Source of the DNA: Gp13-AA77 sp035516075
GTDB taxonomy: Bacteria > Acidobacteriota > Terriglobia > UBA7540
Assembly: GCA_035516075.1 (NCBI GenBank)
Contig: DATJAQ010000212.1
Coordinates: forward strand, 1 to 19,102
Length of the DNA: 19,102 nucleotides
Direction: 5' to 3'
The stretch's first letter is position 1. Each line of letters starts with the position of its first letter. Of the stretch, positions 8,800-15,058 are shown piece by piece. Under the pieces are notes generated by a model. It saw only the letters and a program-made list of their open reading frames with translations, searched no databases and had not been told where the DNA came from. The position numbers were made by a program, and so were the translations under genes.

Positions 8800-10494
8800 T
8801 TGACTGATTTCGGTCCCGGTGTGAATCCATCCGGGGCGGACGCCACGCTGGGCGCCGCAGCCCTCGACGCCCCCGTGCCTGTCGCCACCGGCGGCTCCCG
8901 AGGCGCGGCCGGACGCATCGCAGGCGCCGCCGGCATCGTCACCGGCAGCGTGATCCTGAGCCGGTTTCTGGGCTTCTTGCGCGAATGGACCGTGGCCCAC
9001 CAGGTGGGCGCAAACGCCGCCACCTCAGCGTATTACGCCGCCTTCACGCTGCCCGATTTTCTGAATTACCTGCTGGCCGGCGCCTCCCTCAGCGTGATCT
9101 TCATTCCGGTCTTCACCAAGTACCTCGCCGAGGGCAAAGAGGACGAGGGCTGGCACGTCTTCTCCACCGTCATCACCTTCATGACGCTGCTGCTCGTCGC
9201 CGTGGTTTGCCTGGGCGAGATCCTCACCCCGCAGCTTATCAACATCACCTCGCCGGGCTTCGCGCCCGCCGAAAAGGCGCGGGTGGTGTTTCTGACGCGC
9301 CTCATGCTGCCGGCGCAAATCTGCTTCGTGCTGGGCAGCGTCCTCGCCGCCGTGCAGTACGCCAAGAACCAGTTCCTGGTGCCTTCCCTCGCCGTGGTGG
9401 TGTACAACGCCTTTATCGTGATCGGCGGCTGGACACTGGCGCGCCGTATCGGCATGACAGGATTCGCTTTAGGCGTTCTGGCGGGGGCCGTGCTCGGCAA
9501 CCTGCTGTTGCAGATTTACGGCGTCACCCGGGCCCAGGGGCGCTTCCGCCCCAACCTGAATCTGCGCCACCCCGGGTTCAAACTGTTCCTCAAACTGGCC
9601 GTGCCCGTGATGCTGGCGCTGTCGCTCACTTTCACCGACACCTGGATTATCCGCTGGTTCGGCTCCTACCTCGAAGCCGCCTCCATCACTTGGCTGCAGT
9701 ACGCTAAGTTGTTGATGCAGGTGCCACTTACGGCGCTAGGCCAAGCCGTGGGCGTGGTGTCGTTTCCGATCCTGGCCAAGCTCTACGCCGAGGGAAAACT
9801 CGAAGAGCTCGACCGCCTGTTGAGCGGCGTGCTGAAGGCATTGCTGTTCCTGGTGGTGCCCGTGTCGGCGCTGATGATCGCCCAAAGCGAGCCGGTGGTG
9901 TACCTGGTGTTTTCACACACCAAATTGCGCGGCCCGGACTTTCACGCCACCGCCGCCGCGCTGGCATTTTTTTCGCTGGGCATGTTCGCCTGGGCCGGGC
10001 AGTATTTGCTCTCGCGGGGCTTCTACGCCATGCACAATAGCTGGGCGCCCGCGCTCGTGGGTACGGGCACAACCCTTGCCAGTCTGCCACTTTACGCCTA
10101 CCTGGTGCACCACTACGGTTACCGCGGACTCGCCCTGGCCAGCTCCGGAGGCATCGCCGCTTTTATGCTGGTGCTGTTCGTGCTTTTGAGCTGGAAGCTG
10201 AAGAGCCAGTCCGTGCGCGGCAACCTGACCTTCTTCGTTAAAATAACGCTAGCCTCGGCGCTGGCAGCCTGGGTGACCTTGCTGGTGGATCGCCGCCTCG
10301 AAGCGCACATCCCCTGGCAATCGATGCGGGGCGCCTTCGTACTGCTAAGTGTAGGCACGTCAGTGGGTTTGGCCGTGATCGTCGCACTCGCCAAGCTGCT
10401 CCGCATACGCGAATTCGACGCTCACCTGAACCGCGTCCGCGGTATGATCGCACGCCGTCGCGGCGGCCGCCGGCCGCAACCGGTCAACCCGTGA
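8800..10494 (+). CDS. murJ: Lipid II flippase MurJ (MviN family)
   Basis: A 564-residue integral membrane protein of the MOP superfamily. It moves lipid-linked peptidoglycan precursor across the inner membrane. Residues 1-43 form a non-homologous Gly/Ala-rich extension. The family core then begins with ILSRFLGFLREWTVAHQVG (Arg-55 and Arg-61 at the conserved positions), followed by AYYAAFTLPDFLNYLLAGAS and VIFIPVF. Many hydrophobic helices follow across the whole length, consistent with 14 spans, and the C-terminus is Arg-rich. The TTG at 8800 has AGGGG about 10 bases upstream; the in-frame GTG at 8821 has no ribosome binding site. The gene lies 202 bases after dnaN. A TATCCT at 8672 might be a -10, but no -35 is clear. 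Confidence 0.94.
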   Translation: MTDFGPGVNPSGADATLGAAALDAPVPVATGGSRGAAGRIAGAAGIVTGSVILSRFLGFLREWTVAHQVGANAATSAYYAAFTLPDFLNYLLAGASLSVIFIPVFTKYLAEGKEDEGWHVFSTVITFMTLLLVAVVCLGEILTPQLINITSPGFAPAEKARVVFLTRLMLPAQICFVLGSVLAAVQYAKNQFLVPSLAVVVYNAFIVIGGWTLARRIGMTGFALGVLAGAVLGNLLLQIYGVTRAQGRFRPNLNLRHPGFKLFLKLAVPVMLALSLTFTDTWIIRWFGSYLEAASITWLQYAKLLMQVPLTALGQAVGVVSFPILAKLYAEGKLEELDRLLSGVLKALLFLVVPVSALMIAQSEPVVYLVFSHTKLRGPDFHATAAALAFFSLGMFAWAGQYLLSRGFYAMHNSWAPALVGTGTTLASLPLYAYLVHHYGYRGLALASSGGIAAFMLVLFVLLSWKLKSQSVRGNLTFFVKITLASALAAWVTLLVDRRLEAHIPWQSMRGAFVLLSVGTSVGLAVIVALAKLLRIREFDAHLNRVRGMIARRRGGRRPQPVNP

Positions 10495-10528
10495 GCCGGT
10501 GTAACCTTAACCAAACAAGAACGTTAAC

Positions 10529-10570
10529 AGTCGAAAGTCAAAAGTTTAAAGTTGAAGGTTTAAGGTCGAA
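10529..10570. repeat. Heptamer tandem array, consensus RGTYNAA, six copies
   Basis: Six consecutive 7-base units read AGTCGAA, AGTCAAA, AGTTTAA, AGTTGAA, GGTTTAA and GGTCGAA with no gaps. The array begins 35 bases after the murJ stop. The following bases to about 10690 show no further repeat or gene that I can support. Confidence 0.8.
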
Positions 10571-10719
10571 AGCCAGGGTTGGAAGGCTCCAAAGCGTCAC
10601 CCTGCCCGAACGAACTTTCAACAACTTACGAACGAAAACCGCCTCGGAGCCTCCCGCGTATTTTCAACGACTCGCGGGCCACTTAAGCGGCGCTCTCCCC
10701 AAAAAAAGTGTAGTGTTTT

Positions 10720-11100
10720 TGGACAATTGCGTTCAAATGAGCACATTTTGGCCTGTTTTCAGCGATCGAATTGCTTTCAAACAGCGGCATTTTGCACGAT
10801 CAAAATAGTGCGCCTTTTTCGAGAACTTGATTTCATACGATCGCAAAGTGGCCCATCTCTCCGGCAGCGGCTTGATTTCTAACGCCGACATTCTGCACGG
10901 GCAAGACGGCGCACCTTTTTTCGAAGTTTCGCGCTCATTTGAACGCAAAATGGCCCACTTCCGGGAGCGGCTTGATTTCAAACACCGGCATTTCGCGCGG
11001 TCAAGAAAGCGCATTTTCTTCGAGGAATTGCGTTCATAGGACGACAAGCTGGCTCGTCTCTCCGAGAACGACTTGATTTCAAACACCGCCATTTTCAGAG
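10720..11100. repeat. Degenerate tandem array with a unit of about 100 bp
   Basis: The landmark TTGNTTTCAAACNNCGNCATT recurs at 10771, 10872, 10972 and 11073, spacings of 101, 100 and 101 bases. A second landmark inside each unit, roughly GAACGCAAAATGGCCC, also recurs, as does a T-rich block. There are about three full units plus partial ones at both ends. The units differ at many positions, so the array is old or under loose constraint. The minus strand has a 119-codon open frame (10733-11092) that stays in phase across units and gives a 33-34-residue repeat, but no ribosome binding site, promoter or known family supports it as a gene. Unit length and degeneracy exclude a CRISPR array. Confidence 0.75.
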
Positions 11101-11195
11101 ACGGTCTCCGAGCGCGTCATGTCAGCGCGGCGTGAAATGCTGGCGAGTGGTAAACTGCCACCGGCTTGCGCTCGCCGGCCAGAGGTGGAGAAACC

Positions 11196-11927
11196 ATGCC
11201 AAATACCATGACGAACCTAAGAAGCGTCCTCGCCAGCACGCCGCTTATCGCTGCCCTTTTTTGCGGCGTGGGCTGGGCTCAAGCGCCCGGCGTCAAGCGG
11301 CATTGGCTTGCCGTGGAGCGCGGCAGCCTGTGCGTCACGGAAGGAGCGATCGAGTCGGCCCCGGAAAACCGGATGGCCGTGAACGTTCCCAAGCTGCGCG
11401 CCTACGTGAACCGGTGGACGGCGCAAGCCATCGAGGCGCGGTTCACCTATCGCGGTCCCTCGGCCGAGCAAGTGCCGCTAGCCTCCGGCGAGGTACGGCG
11501 GCAGTTCGGGCTCAAGCTGCGCGCGCAGGACGGGTGCAACCTGGTGTACGCCGTGTGGCGATTCGAGCCCGAATCGAACTTGGTGGTGTCGGTGAAGAGC
11601 AATCCGGACGAGCACACCAGCGCGGCGTGCGGCAACCGGGGCTACCGCAACGTCAAGCCCCGCAGCAGCGCGCCTGTGCCCGTCTTGCGCCCCGGCGACA
11701 GGCACACCCTGCGTGCCGAGATGAACCGCGACGAATTACGCGTCTTCGTCGATAACAACCCGGTGTGGGACGGAAGCGTCGGCTCGGAAGCGCTCTCGAT
11801 TAACGGTCCGGTGGGCATTCGGTCCGACAACGTGCGTCTGGAGCTGGATCTGCTGGTGAAGGACTATGCCGGCCCTCACCCTATGTTTGTCCTTGCCTGC
11901 AAGCCGGACGCCGAGGGATCGGAGTAA
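11196..11927 (+). CDS. Secreted protein of unknown function, probable beta-sandwich
   Basis: A 243-residue protein. The ATG at 11196 is chosen over an upstream in-frame start at 11166 because GGTGGAG lies 6-8 bases before it and a signal peptide follows at once (LASTPLIAALFCGVGWAQA). An extended -10 (TGG then TAAACT, 11148-11156) lies about 40 bases upstream. The mature part alternates short strands: EARFTYRG, FGLKLRAQDGCNLVYAVWRF, HTLRAEMNRDELRVFVDN, and GPVGIRSDNVRLELDLLV. This order resembles the concanavalin-like/DUF1080-type sandwich that often binds sugars, but I cannot assign a family or find catalytic residues. Four cysteines lie in the mature chain. It stands between the 100-bp array and the TA island. 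Confidence 0.75.
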   Translation: MPNTMTNLRSVLASTPLIAALFCGVGWAQAPGVKRHWLAVERGSLCVTEGAIESAPENRMAVNVPKLRAYVNRWTAQAIEARFTYRGPSAEQVPLASGEVRRQFGLKLRAQDGCNLVYAVWRFEPESNLVVSVKSNPDEHTSAACGNRGYRNVKPRSSAPVPVLRPGDRHTLRAEMNRDELRVFVDNNPVWDGSVGSEALSINGPVGIRSDNVRLELDLLVKDYAGPHPMFVLACKPDAEGSE

Positions 11928-11964
11928 GCGGTCGAATGCCAGCTAAAGCGTAGTAGAATGGCGT

Positions 11965-12099
11965 GTGGTCAACTGGCGCCGGTTTACGCCGTCAGACTTT
12001 GAATACGACTTCGAGCGCGACAAGCTTTCGGGACACTGGGTCACTTTTGATGAAGCCAAGGAACAAGAAATCGGCAGGGCTGAGCCAGGCCGAGATTGA
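11965..12099 (+). pseudogene. Truncated brnT-like toxin gene
   Basis: From the GTG at 11965 a 44-codon frame encodes SDFEYDFERDKLSGHWVTFDEAKE and then stops. This matches the N-terminus of BrnT toxins (FEWD..K....HGVSFEEA), but the rest, including the terminal IRxISAR block, is missing. The sequence leads directly into an antitoxin gene that starts at 12050 in another frame, the order expected for brnT-brnA. A deletion that removed most of the toxin is the simplest explanation. TAGAAT at 11954-11959 is a likely -10, five bases before the GTG. The match rests on a short stretch, so this is a moderate call. Confidence 0.5.
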
Positions 12100-12334
12100 T
12101 GCGGTCGTTGTTTCGCAGTCCGAGGACCCGTCGGCTTGGGAAGCGCCGGTCCGGGTGAGACGTTCAAAGACCAGGTCGCTCTCGATTCCAGGTGATCTCG
12201 CAGCGCGCGCGGCCTTCCTCGCCCGCCTTCATCGCGAGGCCGGTGTGGATAAGTGGGTGGAGCGAGTTCTACGCGAGCGAGTCGAGCTGGAGGAGTGCGC
12301 CTTCAACGAGGCCAAGAAACAGCTCGCTTCCTGA
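12050..12334 (+). CDS. BrnA/CopG-like ribbon-helix-helix antitoxin lacking an intact toxin
   Basis: A 94-residue protein starting at the ATG at 12050, inside the truncated brnT frame. The N-terminal part is charged (KPRNKKSAGLSQAEIDAVV). The C-terminal part, TRSLSIPGDLAARAAFLARL followed by VDKWVERVLRERVELEE, has the strand-helix-helix layout of CopG/BrnA-type antitoxins. Such proteins bind the partner toxin and repress their own operon. Because only a toxin stub lies upstream, it is probably an orphan that may still bind DNA or a related BrnT, such as the one at 13679. No clear ribosome binding site is seen. Inside it, at 12244-12252, is a chance perfect DnaA box. Confidence 0.65.
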   Translation: MKPRNKKSAGLSQAEIDAVVVSQSEDPSAWEAPVRVRRSKTRSLSIPGDLAARAAFLARLHREAGVDKWVERVLRERVELEECAFNEAKKQLAS

Positions 12335-12432
12335 GCGAGCGTAACTCGGACCCCGTGTGTGGGTTAGCGGCCGTTCTCTCGGGATCACGAAAATCCGCGG
12401 ACCTTAGAAGGGCAAGACCGGGCTACCGCGCT

Positions 12433-12470
12433 CGAGACAAATGGCGCTAAACGAGACAAATGGCGCTAAA
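12433..12470. repeat. Perfect 19-bp tandem duplication before the DUF433 gene
   Basis: The 19 bases CGAGACAAATGGCGCTAAA occur twice head to tail with no mismatch (12433-12451 and 12452-12470). The second copy runs into TAAAAT at 12467-12472, a plausible -10 for the gene at 12493. The duplication may create two binding sites for the antitoxin or be a recent slippage event. Confidence 0.8.
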
Positions 12471-12492
12471 ATAGAGGTTAGAGGCGTGAGCC

Positions 12493-12705
12493 ATGGCCGC
12501 TCCCGTCATCGTGCGCGATCCCGAGGTTCTGGGAGGAATCGCCTGCTTTCGCGGCACTCGCGTTCCATTTCAAAACCTGCTGGATTACCTTGAAGCCGGC
12601 GATACCCTCGACGAGTTCCTGGAGCAATTCCCCACCGTAACCCGCGAAATGGCCGTCGAAGCGCTTGAGACGGCAAAACACTCGCTCCTGGCGAGGATCG
12701 GGTGA
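12493..12705 (+). CDS. DUF433 antitoxin-like protein, apparently orphan
   Basis: A 70-residue DUF433 protein. The hallmarks are VIVRDPEVLGGIACFRGTRV followed by LLDYLEAGDTLDEFLEQFPTV and a last helix with EALETAKH. DUF433 proteins carry a small helix-turn-helix and are usually antitoxins of PIN-like DUF5615 toxins encoded just downstream. Here no such toxin follows: after the stop at 12705 come about 150 bases without a gene and then the end of a convergent PIN gene that has its own antitoxin. So it is an orphan, or its partner is elsewhere. The ATG at 12493 follows GAGGCGTGAGCC, a fair ribosome binding site. A TAAAAT element lies 20 bases before the start. Confidence 0.82.
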   Translation: MAAPVIVRDPEVLGGIACFRGTRVPFQNLLDYLEAGDTLDEFLEQFPTVTREMAVEALETAKHSLLARIG

Positions 12706-12859
12706 TTGCCGGAGCCAATCGGGCAACTCTAGCGCGCACCCGTTCTGTGGGTCCGCCGCTCTTGTCTTGCGCCCGGGAGTGAACCGTTTTGCCGCGCGAG
12801 CCCCGCTGTACGTTCGTCTGATCTTCAGGACCCAGACGGCCGGCCCTCCAGACGACGCC

Positions 12860-13285
12860 TCAGAACTTGTCAGGGTCCGGCAGCAAAGCGCGCGGAGGCG
12901 TGGCGATGGCTGGGAAAGCGTGCAGGATCTTCTTGTCAAAAGTCGCCAGGGGAAGGCGTTCCCGGCGGGCGAGTTCAACGAAGAGAGCGTCGTAGACTGC
13001 AAGGCCGGACTGCAGGGCGCGAGTGAGGGCCCCGTGCCAGAGGGTCCGGCTTGGGACTGAGCGGATACCGAGGCGAGCCGCAAGATCGAGCCGCTTCGGT
13101 CCCTCCTGGCCGGGCAGCACGCCGCTGCGAGTGGCCATCCACACCACATTCGCCAGCTCCGCTTCCCAAATCGCCGGCGCAGTCGTTTCGCCGACCTCTC
13201 GCCAGAACCGCCGCGTTTCGTCCACAAAGGGCTCGGTGCCCAACAGGTAGTAGGCCACCACGTTGGTGTCAACCACGGCTCTCAT
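12860..13285 (-). CDS. PIN-domain ribonuclease toxin (VapC/FitB type)
   Basis: A 141-residue PIN protein. The ATG at 13285 is chosen because it overlaps the stop of the upstream antitoxin by four bases (ATGA) and puts the first acidic residue at the usual place (MRAVVDTNVVAYYL, Asp-6). The other expected metal-binding acids are Glu-43 in WEAELANV, Asp-99 in VYDALFVELA and Asp-117 in ATFDKKIL, so the active site looks complete. PIN toxins cut RNA, often tRNA or rRNA, when freed from their antitoxin. The overlap implies translational coupling with the FitA-like antitoxin. It ends convergently with the DUF433 gene. The 264-codon frame on the same strand in another phase is a shadow. Confidence 0.9.
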   Translation of the reverse strand: MRAVVDTNVVAYYLLGTEPFVDETRRFWREVGETTAPAIWEAELANVVWMATRSGVLPGQEGPKRLDLAARLGIRSVPSRTLWHGALTRALQSGLAVYDALFVELARRERLPLATFDKKILHAFPAIATPPRALLPDPDKF

Positions 13286-13509
13286 TCCCGGCCGGCTCCG
13301 ATCCACTTGTCCACCTGTTTGGCGGTCGGCCGGCGGGATTGGGCCGCCCAGGCTGCTTCGATCTGCGCCAGGGTTGAGGACCGGTCGGCGACATATTCCT
13401 CCAGGAACTGACGAACTTCGCTCTCCATGGAGCGGCGGTTTTTTCGCGCCAGCGACTTGAGCGATTTGACCACGCCGGGCCGCACGTTCCTGATGGTGAG
13501 CGTTGCCAT
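13282..13509 (-). CDS. FitA-like ribbon-helix-helix antitoxin
   Basis: A 75-residue antitoxin. The N-terminal ATLTIRNVRPGVVKSLKSLA plus NRRSMESEVRQFLEEYV is the FitA/ribbon-helix-helix pattern: a beta-strand for DNA binding, then two helices. The C-terminal tail (IEAAWAAQSRRPTAKQVDKW) would wrap the PIN toxin. The ATG at 13509 has an excellent ribosome binding site, GGAGGAAGT, directly before it. The gene overlaps the toxin gene by four bases. Upstream are two ATGCTAGCAT palindromes that overlap the promoter, so the antitoxin or its complex very likely represses its own operon there. Confidence 0.88.
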   Translation of the reverse strand: MATLTIRNVRPGVVKSLKSLARKNRRSMESEVRQFLEEYVADRSSTLAQIEAAWAAQSRRPTAKQVDKWIGAGRE

Positions 13510-13519
13510 ACTTCCTCCA

Positions 13520-13540
13520 ATGCTAGCATAATGCTAGCAT
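13520..13540. promoter_or_regulatory. Operator: two 10-bp palindromes before the FitA-like gene
   Basis: ATGCTAGCAT occurs at 13520-13529 and again at 13531-13540, one base apart. Each is a perfect palindrome, and their centres are 11 bases apart, about one helical turn. The second overlaps the predicted -10. This is the layout expected for cooperative binding of ribbon-helix-helix dimers on one face of the DNA. Confidence 0.75.
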
Positions 13541-13559
13541 GAGGCGCGAACCCTGACAA
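13531..13559 (-). promoter_or_regulatory. Promoter of the FitA-like/PIN operon
   Basis: On the minus strand TTGTCA (13554-13559) and TAGCAT (13531-13536) are 17 bases apart, matching consensus at five and four of six positions. The -10 lies within the second palindrome, so operator binding would block polymerase. Confidence 0.55.
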
Positions 13560-13678
13560 GCTGGCATGGACATTCCCGCGGATTTCTGCCACCCGGGCGG
13601 GCGGCGGCCGAATCGGAAATTGCCGCCGGATGTGGATTGGCGAAAGATACGGCCCTGTGATACTGTTTTGTGTATACA

Positions 13679-13963
13679 ATGGTTTTCGCCTGGGATCCGA
13701 AGAAGAGCGGGGTTAACCGTCGAAAACACGGCGTCTCGTTCGAAAGGGCCGTGCGGGTGTTCGAAGATCCCAACGCAGTTTCGTACGTCGAGCGAGTGGT
13801 GGAGGGCGAAGAGCGCTGGCACACCATCGGCCTCGCCGGAAGCGTGGTTCTTCTGCTGGTCGTTCACACCGTGGAGGAAGAAGATGGCGAAGAAACGATC
13901 CGAGTCATCTCGGCGAGAAAAGCGGATTCCCGCGAGCAGGCTCTTTACGAAGCCCCTCGGTAA
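13679..13963 (+). CDS. brnT: BrnT ribonuclease toxin
   Basis: A 94-residue BrnT, the usual length. It begins VFAWDPKKSGVNRRKHGVSF, has the middle block GEERWHTIGLAGSVVLLLVVHT, and ends IRVISARKADSREQALYE, the family signature. BrnT has a RelE-like fold and degrades RNA, arresting growth until BrnA binds it. The ATG at 13679 fits the family start; a GTG at 13670, five bases after a -10-like GATACT (13659-13664), would add three residues. There is no Shine-Dalgarno sequence. TTGGCG at 13637-13642 is a likely -35. The palindrome TGTATACA (13671-13678) just before the ATG could be the BrnA operator. brnA starts inside this gene, an 80-base overlap. Confidence 0.92.
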   Translation: MVFAWDPKKSGVNRRKHGVSFERAVRVFEDPNAVSYVERVVEGEERWHTIGLAGSVVLLLVVHTVEEEDGEETIRVISARKADSREQALYEAPR

Positions 13964-14216
13964 GCGCGAGCGCGCGGAGCTCAAGGCGCTGGCCCGGATG
14001 CCGGATTCCGCCATCGATTACTCCGACGCTCCGGCCACGGAGCTCTTCCCGCCCGAAATTCAGGTGGGAAGATTCTACCGGCCCGTGAAGCAGCAAATCA
14101 GCCTGCGGGTGGATGCCGACGTCCTGGCGTGGTTCCGGTCGCGGGGCGGGAAGTATCAGACGTACATGAACCAGGTCCTACGCCGTGAAATGCGAGCCCG
14201 CGCTACGGCTCGGTAG
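13884..14216 (+). CDS. brnA: BrnA antitoxin
   Basis: A 110-residue BrnA. The ATG at 13884 lies inside brnT and has a strong ribosome binding site, GGAGGAAG. The first 28 residues are basic and unconserved. The core follows: ERAELKALARMPDSAIDYSD, then VKQQISLRVDADVLAWFRSR and YQTYMNQVLRREM, the ribbon-helix-helix that binds DNA. The acidic segment IDYSDAPATE is where BrnA normally contacts BrnT. The stretch from 13967 to the stop is repeated at 15059-15308 with about 95% identity. Translation is probably coupled to brnT through the long overlap. Confidence 0.9.
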   Translation: MAKKRSESSRREKRIPASRLFTKPLGKRERAELKALARMPDSAIDYSDAPATELFPPEIQVGRFYRPVKQQISLRVDADVLAWFRSRGGKYQTYMNQVLRREMRARATAR

Positions 14217-14219
14217 CCA
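13967..14219 (+). repeat. Direct repeat, copy 1 (brnA core)
   Basis: This 253-base stretch aligns without gaps to 15059-15311, offset 1092. I count 13 mismatches. It starts just after the brnT stop codon and ends just after the brnA stop. Confidence 0.92.
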
Positions 14220-14243
14220 ACGGGCGCCACACACTCCGCACCT

Positions 14244-14270
14244 GCCACTCGCCACTTGTCACTCGTCACT
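14244..14270. repeat. Heptamer array, consensus YCACTYG
   Basis: About four 7-base units (CCACTCG, CCACTTG, TCACTCG, TCACT) lie 28 bases after the brnA stop. The same heptamer recurs at 16086-16114. Confidence 0.7.
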
Positions 14271-14350
14271 GCATTTCAGGTCGCGCCTGCCGGCCATGGC
14301 CATCGACCCTTGTGGAAGACGAAGCACCGTCGCATCACCAACCAGCTTTA

Positions 14351-14359
14351 TGCTAAAGT
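14351..14359 (+). promoter_or_regulatory. Extended -10 promoter at vapB, probably leaderless
   Basis: TGC followed by TAAAGT (14354-14359) is an extended -10. Exactly six bases lie between it and the ATG at 14366, so transcription would start at the start codon. No Shine-Dalgarno sequence and no -35 are seen. Confidence 0.45.
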
Positions 14360-14365
14360 CCTGCC

Positions 14366-14611
14366 ATGGAGATAACACTCAAAATACCCGACGAACTCGC
14401 CGCCCAGGCCCAAGCGCGCGGGGTTCCGGTGGACGCCTATGTGGAAGCGATCCTCGCCCGGCAGATCGCATCGGAAGCCGGCGGCGCCAGGCAGGAACGC
14501 ACGCCGGAAGCGATTCGGAGTTGGCTCGACTCAATGGCCCAACTGTCCGACCAGATTCCCCCGCTTCCAGCCACCATCTCGCGGGAGTGGATTTACCAGG
14601 ACCACGACTAG
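14366..14611 (+). CDS. vapB: VapB-type antitoxin
   Basis: An 81-residue protein. The start EITLKIPDELAAQAQARGV is the strand and first helix of a ribbon-helix-helix, followed by PVDAYVEAILARQIASEAG. The acidic and Trp-containing tail (IRSWLDSMAQL, ISREWIYQDHD) would bind the toxin. Its stop codon TAG directly touches the ATG of the PIN gene, giving a tightly coupled vapBC operon. The ATG at 14366 has no Shine-Dalgarno sequence and sits six bases after a -10 element. The pair lies between the two brnA copies. The antitoxin call is firm from context; the exact subfamily is not. Confidence 0.83.
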   Translation: MEITLKIPDELAAQAQARGVPVDAYVEAILARQIASEAGGARQERTPEAIRSWLDSMAQLSDQIPPLPATISREWIYQDHD

Positions 14612-15058
14612 ATGGCCATCAGTTCGTGTTTGGTCGATACTAATGTTCTGCTTCGCGCCACCCGACGCTCTGACCCGCAGCATCCGGCGGTCGAAACGGC
14701 TCTCGAGCGATTGGCCCTGCAGGGCGCGACTCTCTACTACACGCACCAAAACATTGCTGAGCTTTGGAACGTGATGACAAGGCCCGTTGCCCGCAACGGC
14801 TTCGGACTCACGGTTATTGACGCCGAGCGTGAGGTCCGCGCCGTCGAAGCGGGCATGGCCTTCTTGCCTGACAATGAGGCCGTCAATCGCGAGTGGCGGA
14901 GAATCATCGTGCAGCACGCCATTTCGGGGGCGCAAGTCCATGACGCACGCCTGGCAGCAGCTATGTACGTCCACCGGATCAGCCACATTCTTACGTTCAA
15001 CGTGGGAGACTTCAGTCGCTTCAGCGGTCTTACCGCCGTGCATCCCGACGGCATTTAA
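14612..15058 (+). CDS. vapC: PIN-domain ribonuclease toxin VapC
   Basis: A 148-residue PIN protein. The expected acidic active-site residues are present: Asp-9 in CLVDTNVLLRA, Glu-50 in NIAELWNVM, Asp-111 in VHDARLAAAM and Asp-133 in FNVGDFSRF, so it should be an active metal-dependent ribonuclease when free. It starts at the base after the vapB stop. Its TAA stop at 15056-15058 directly adjoins the second, 5'-truncated brnA copy. The brnA frame of that copy is open backwards through this gene to 14787, so the 3' half of vapC is open in two phases. Confidence 0.92.
   Translation: MAISSCLVDTNVLLRATRRSDPQHPAVETALERLALQGATLYYTHQNIAELWNVMTRPVARNGFGLTVIDAEREVRAVEAGMAFLPDNEAVNREWRRIIVQHAISGAQVHDARLAAAMYVHRISHILTFNVGDFSRFSGLTAVHPDGI

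Noticed and set aside
10720..11100. CRISPR array
   Set aside because: Units are about 100 bases, all parts of the unit are related to each other, and there are no constant repeats with unique spacers.
11132..11755. 207-codon plus-strand frame rich in Arg and Ala
   Set aside because: It is an out-of-phase shadow of the secreted protein at 11196, which has a ribosome binding site and signal peptide.
12244..12252. Perfect DnaA box (TGTGGATAA, reverse of TTATCCACA)
   Set aside because: It is single, lies inside the antitoxin coding sequence at Val-Asp-Lys, and has no A/T-rich region or other boxes near it.
12478..13272. 264-codon open frame on the minus strand
   Set aside because: It overlaps the DUF433 gene and the PIN gene in other frames and shows no protein family.
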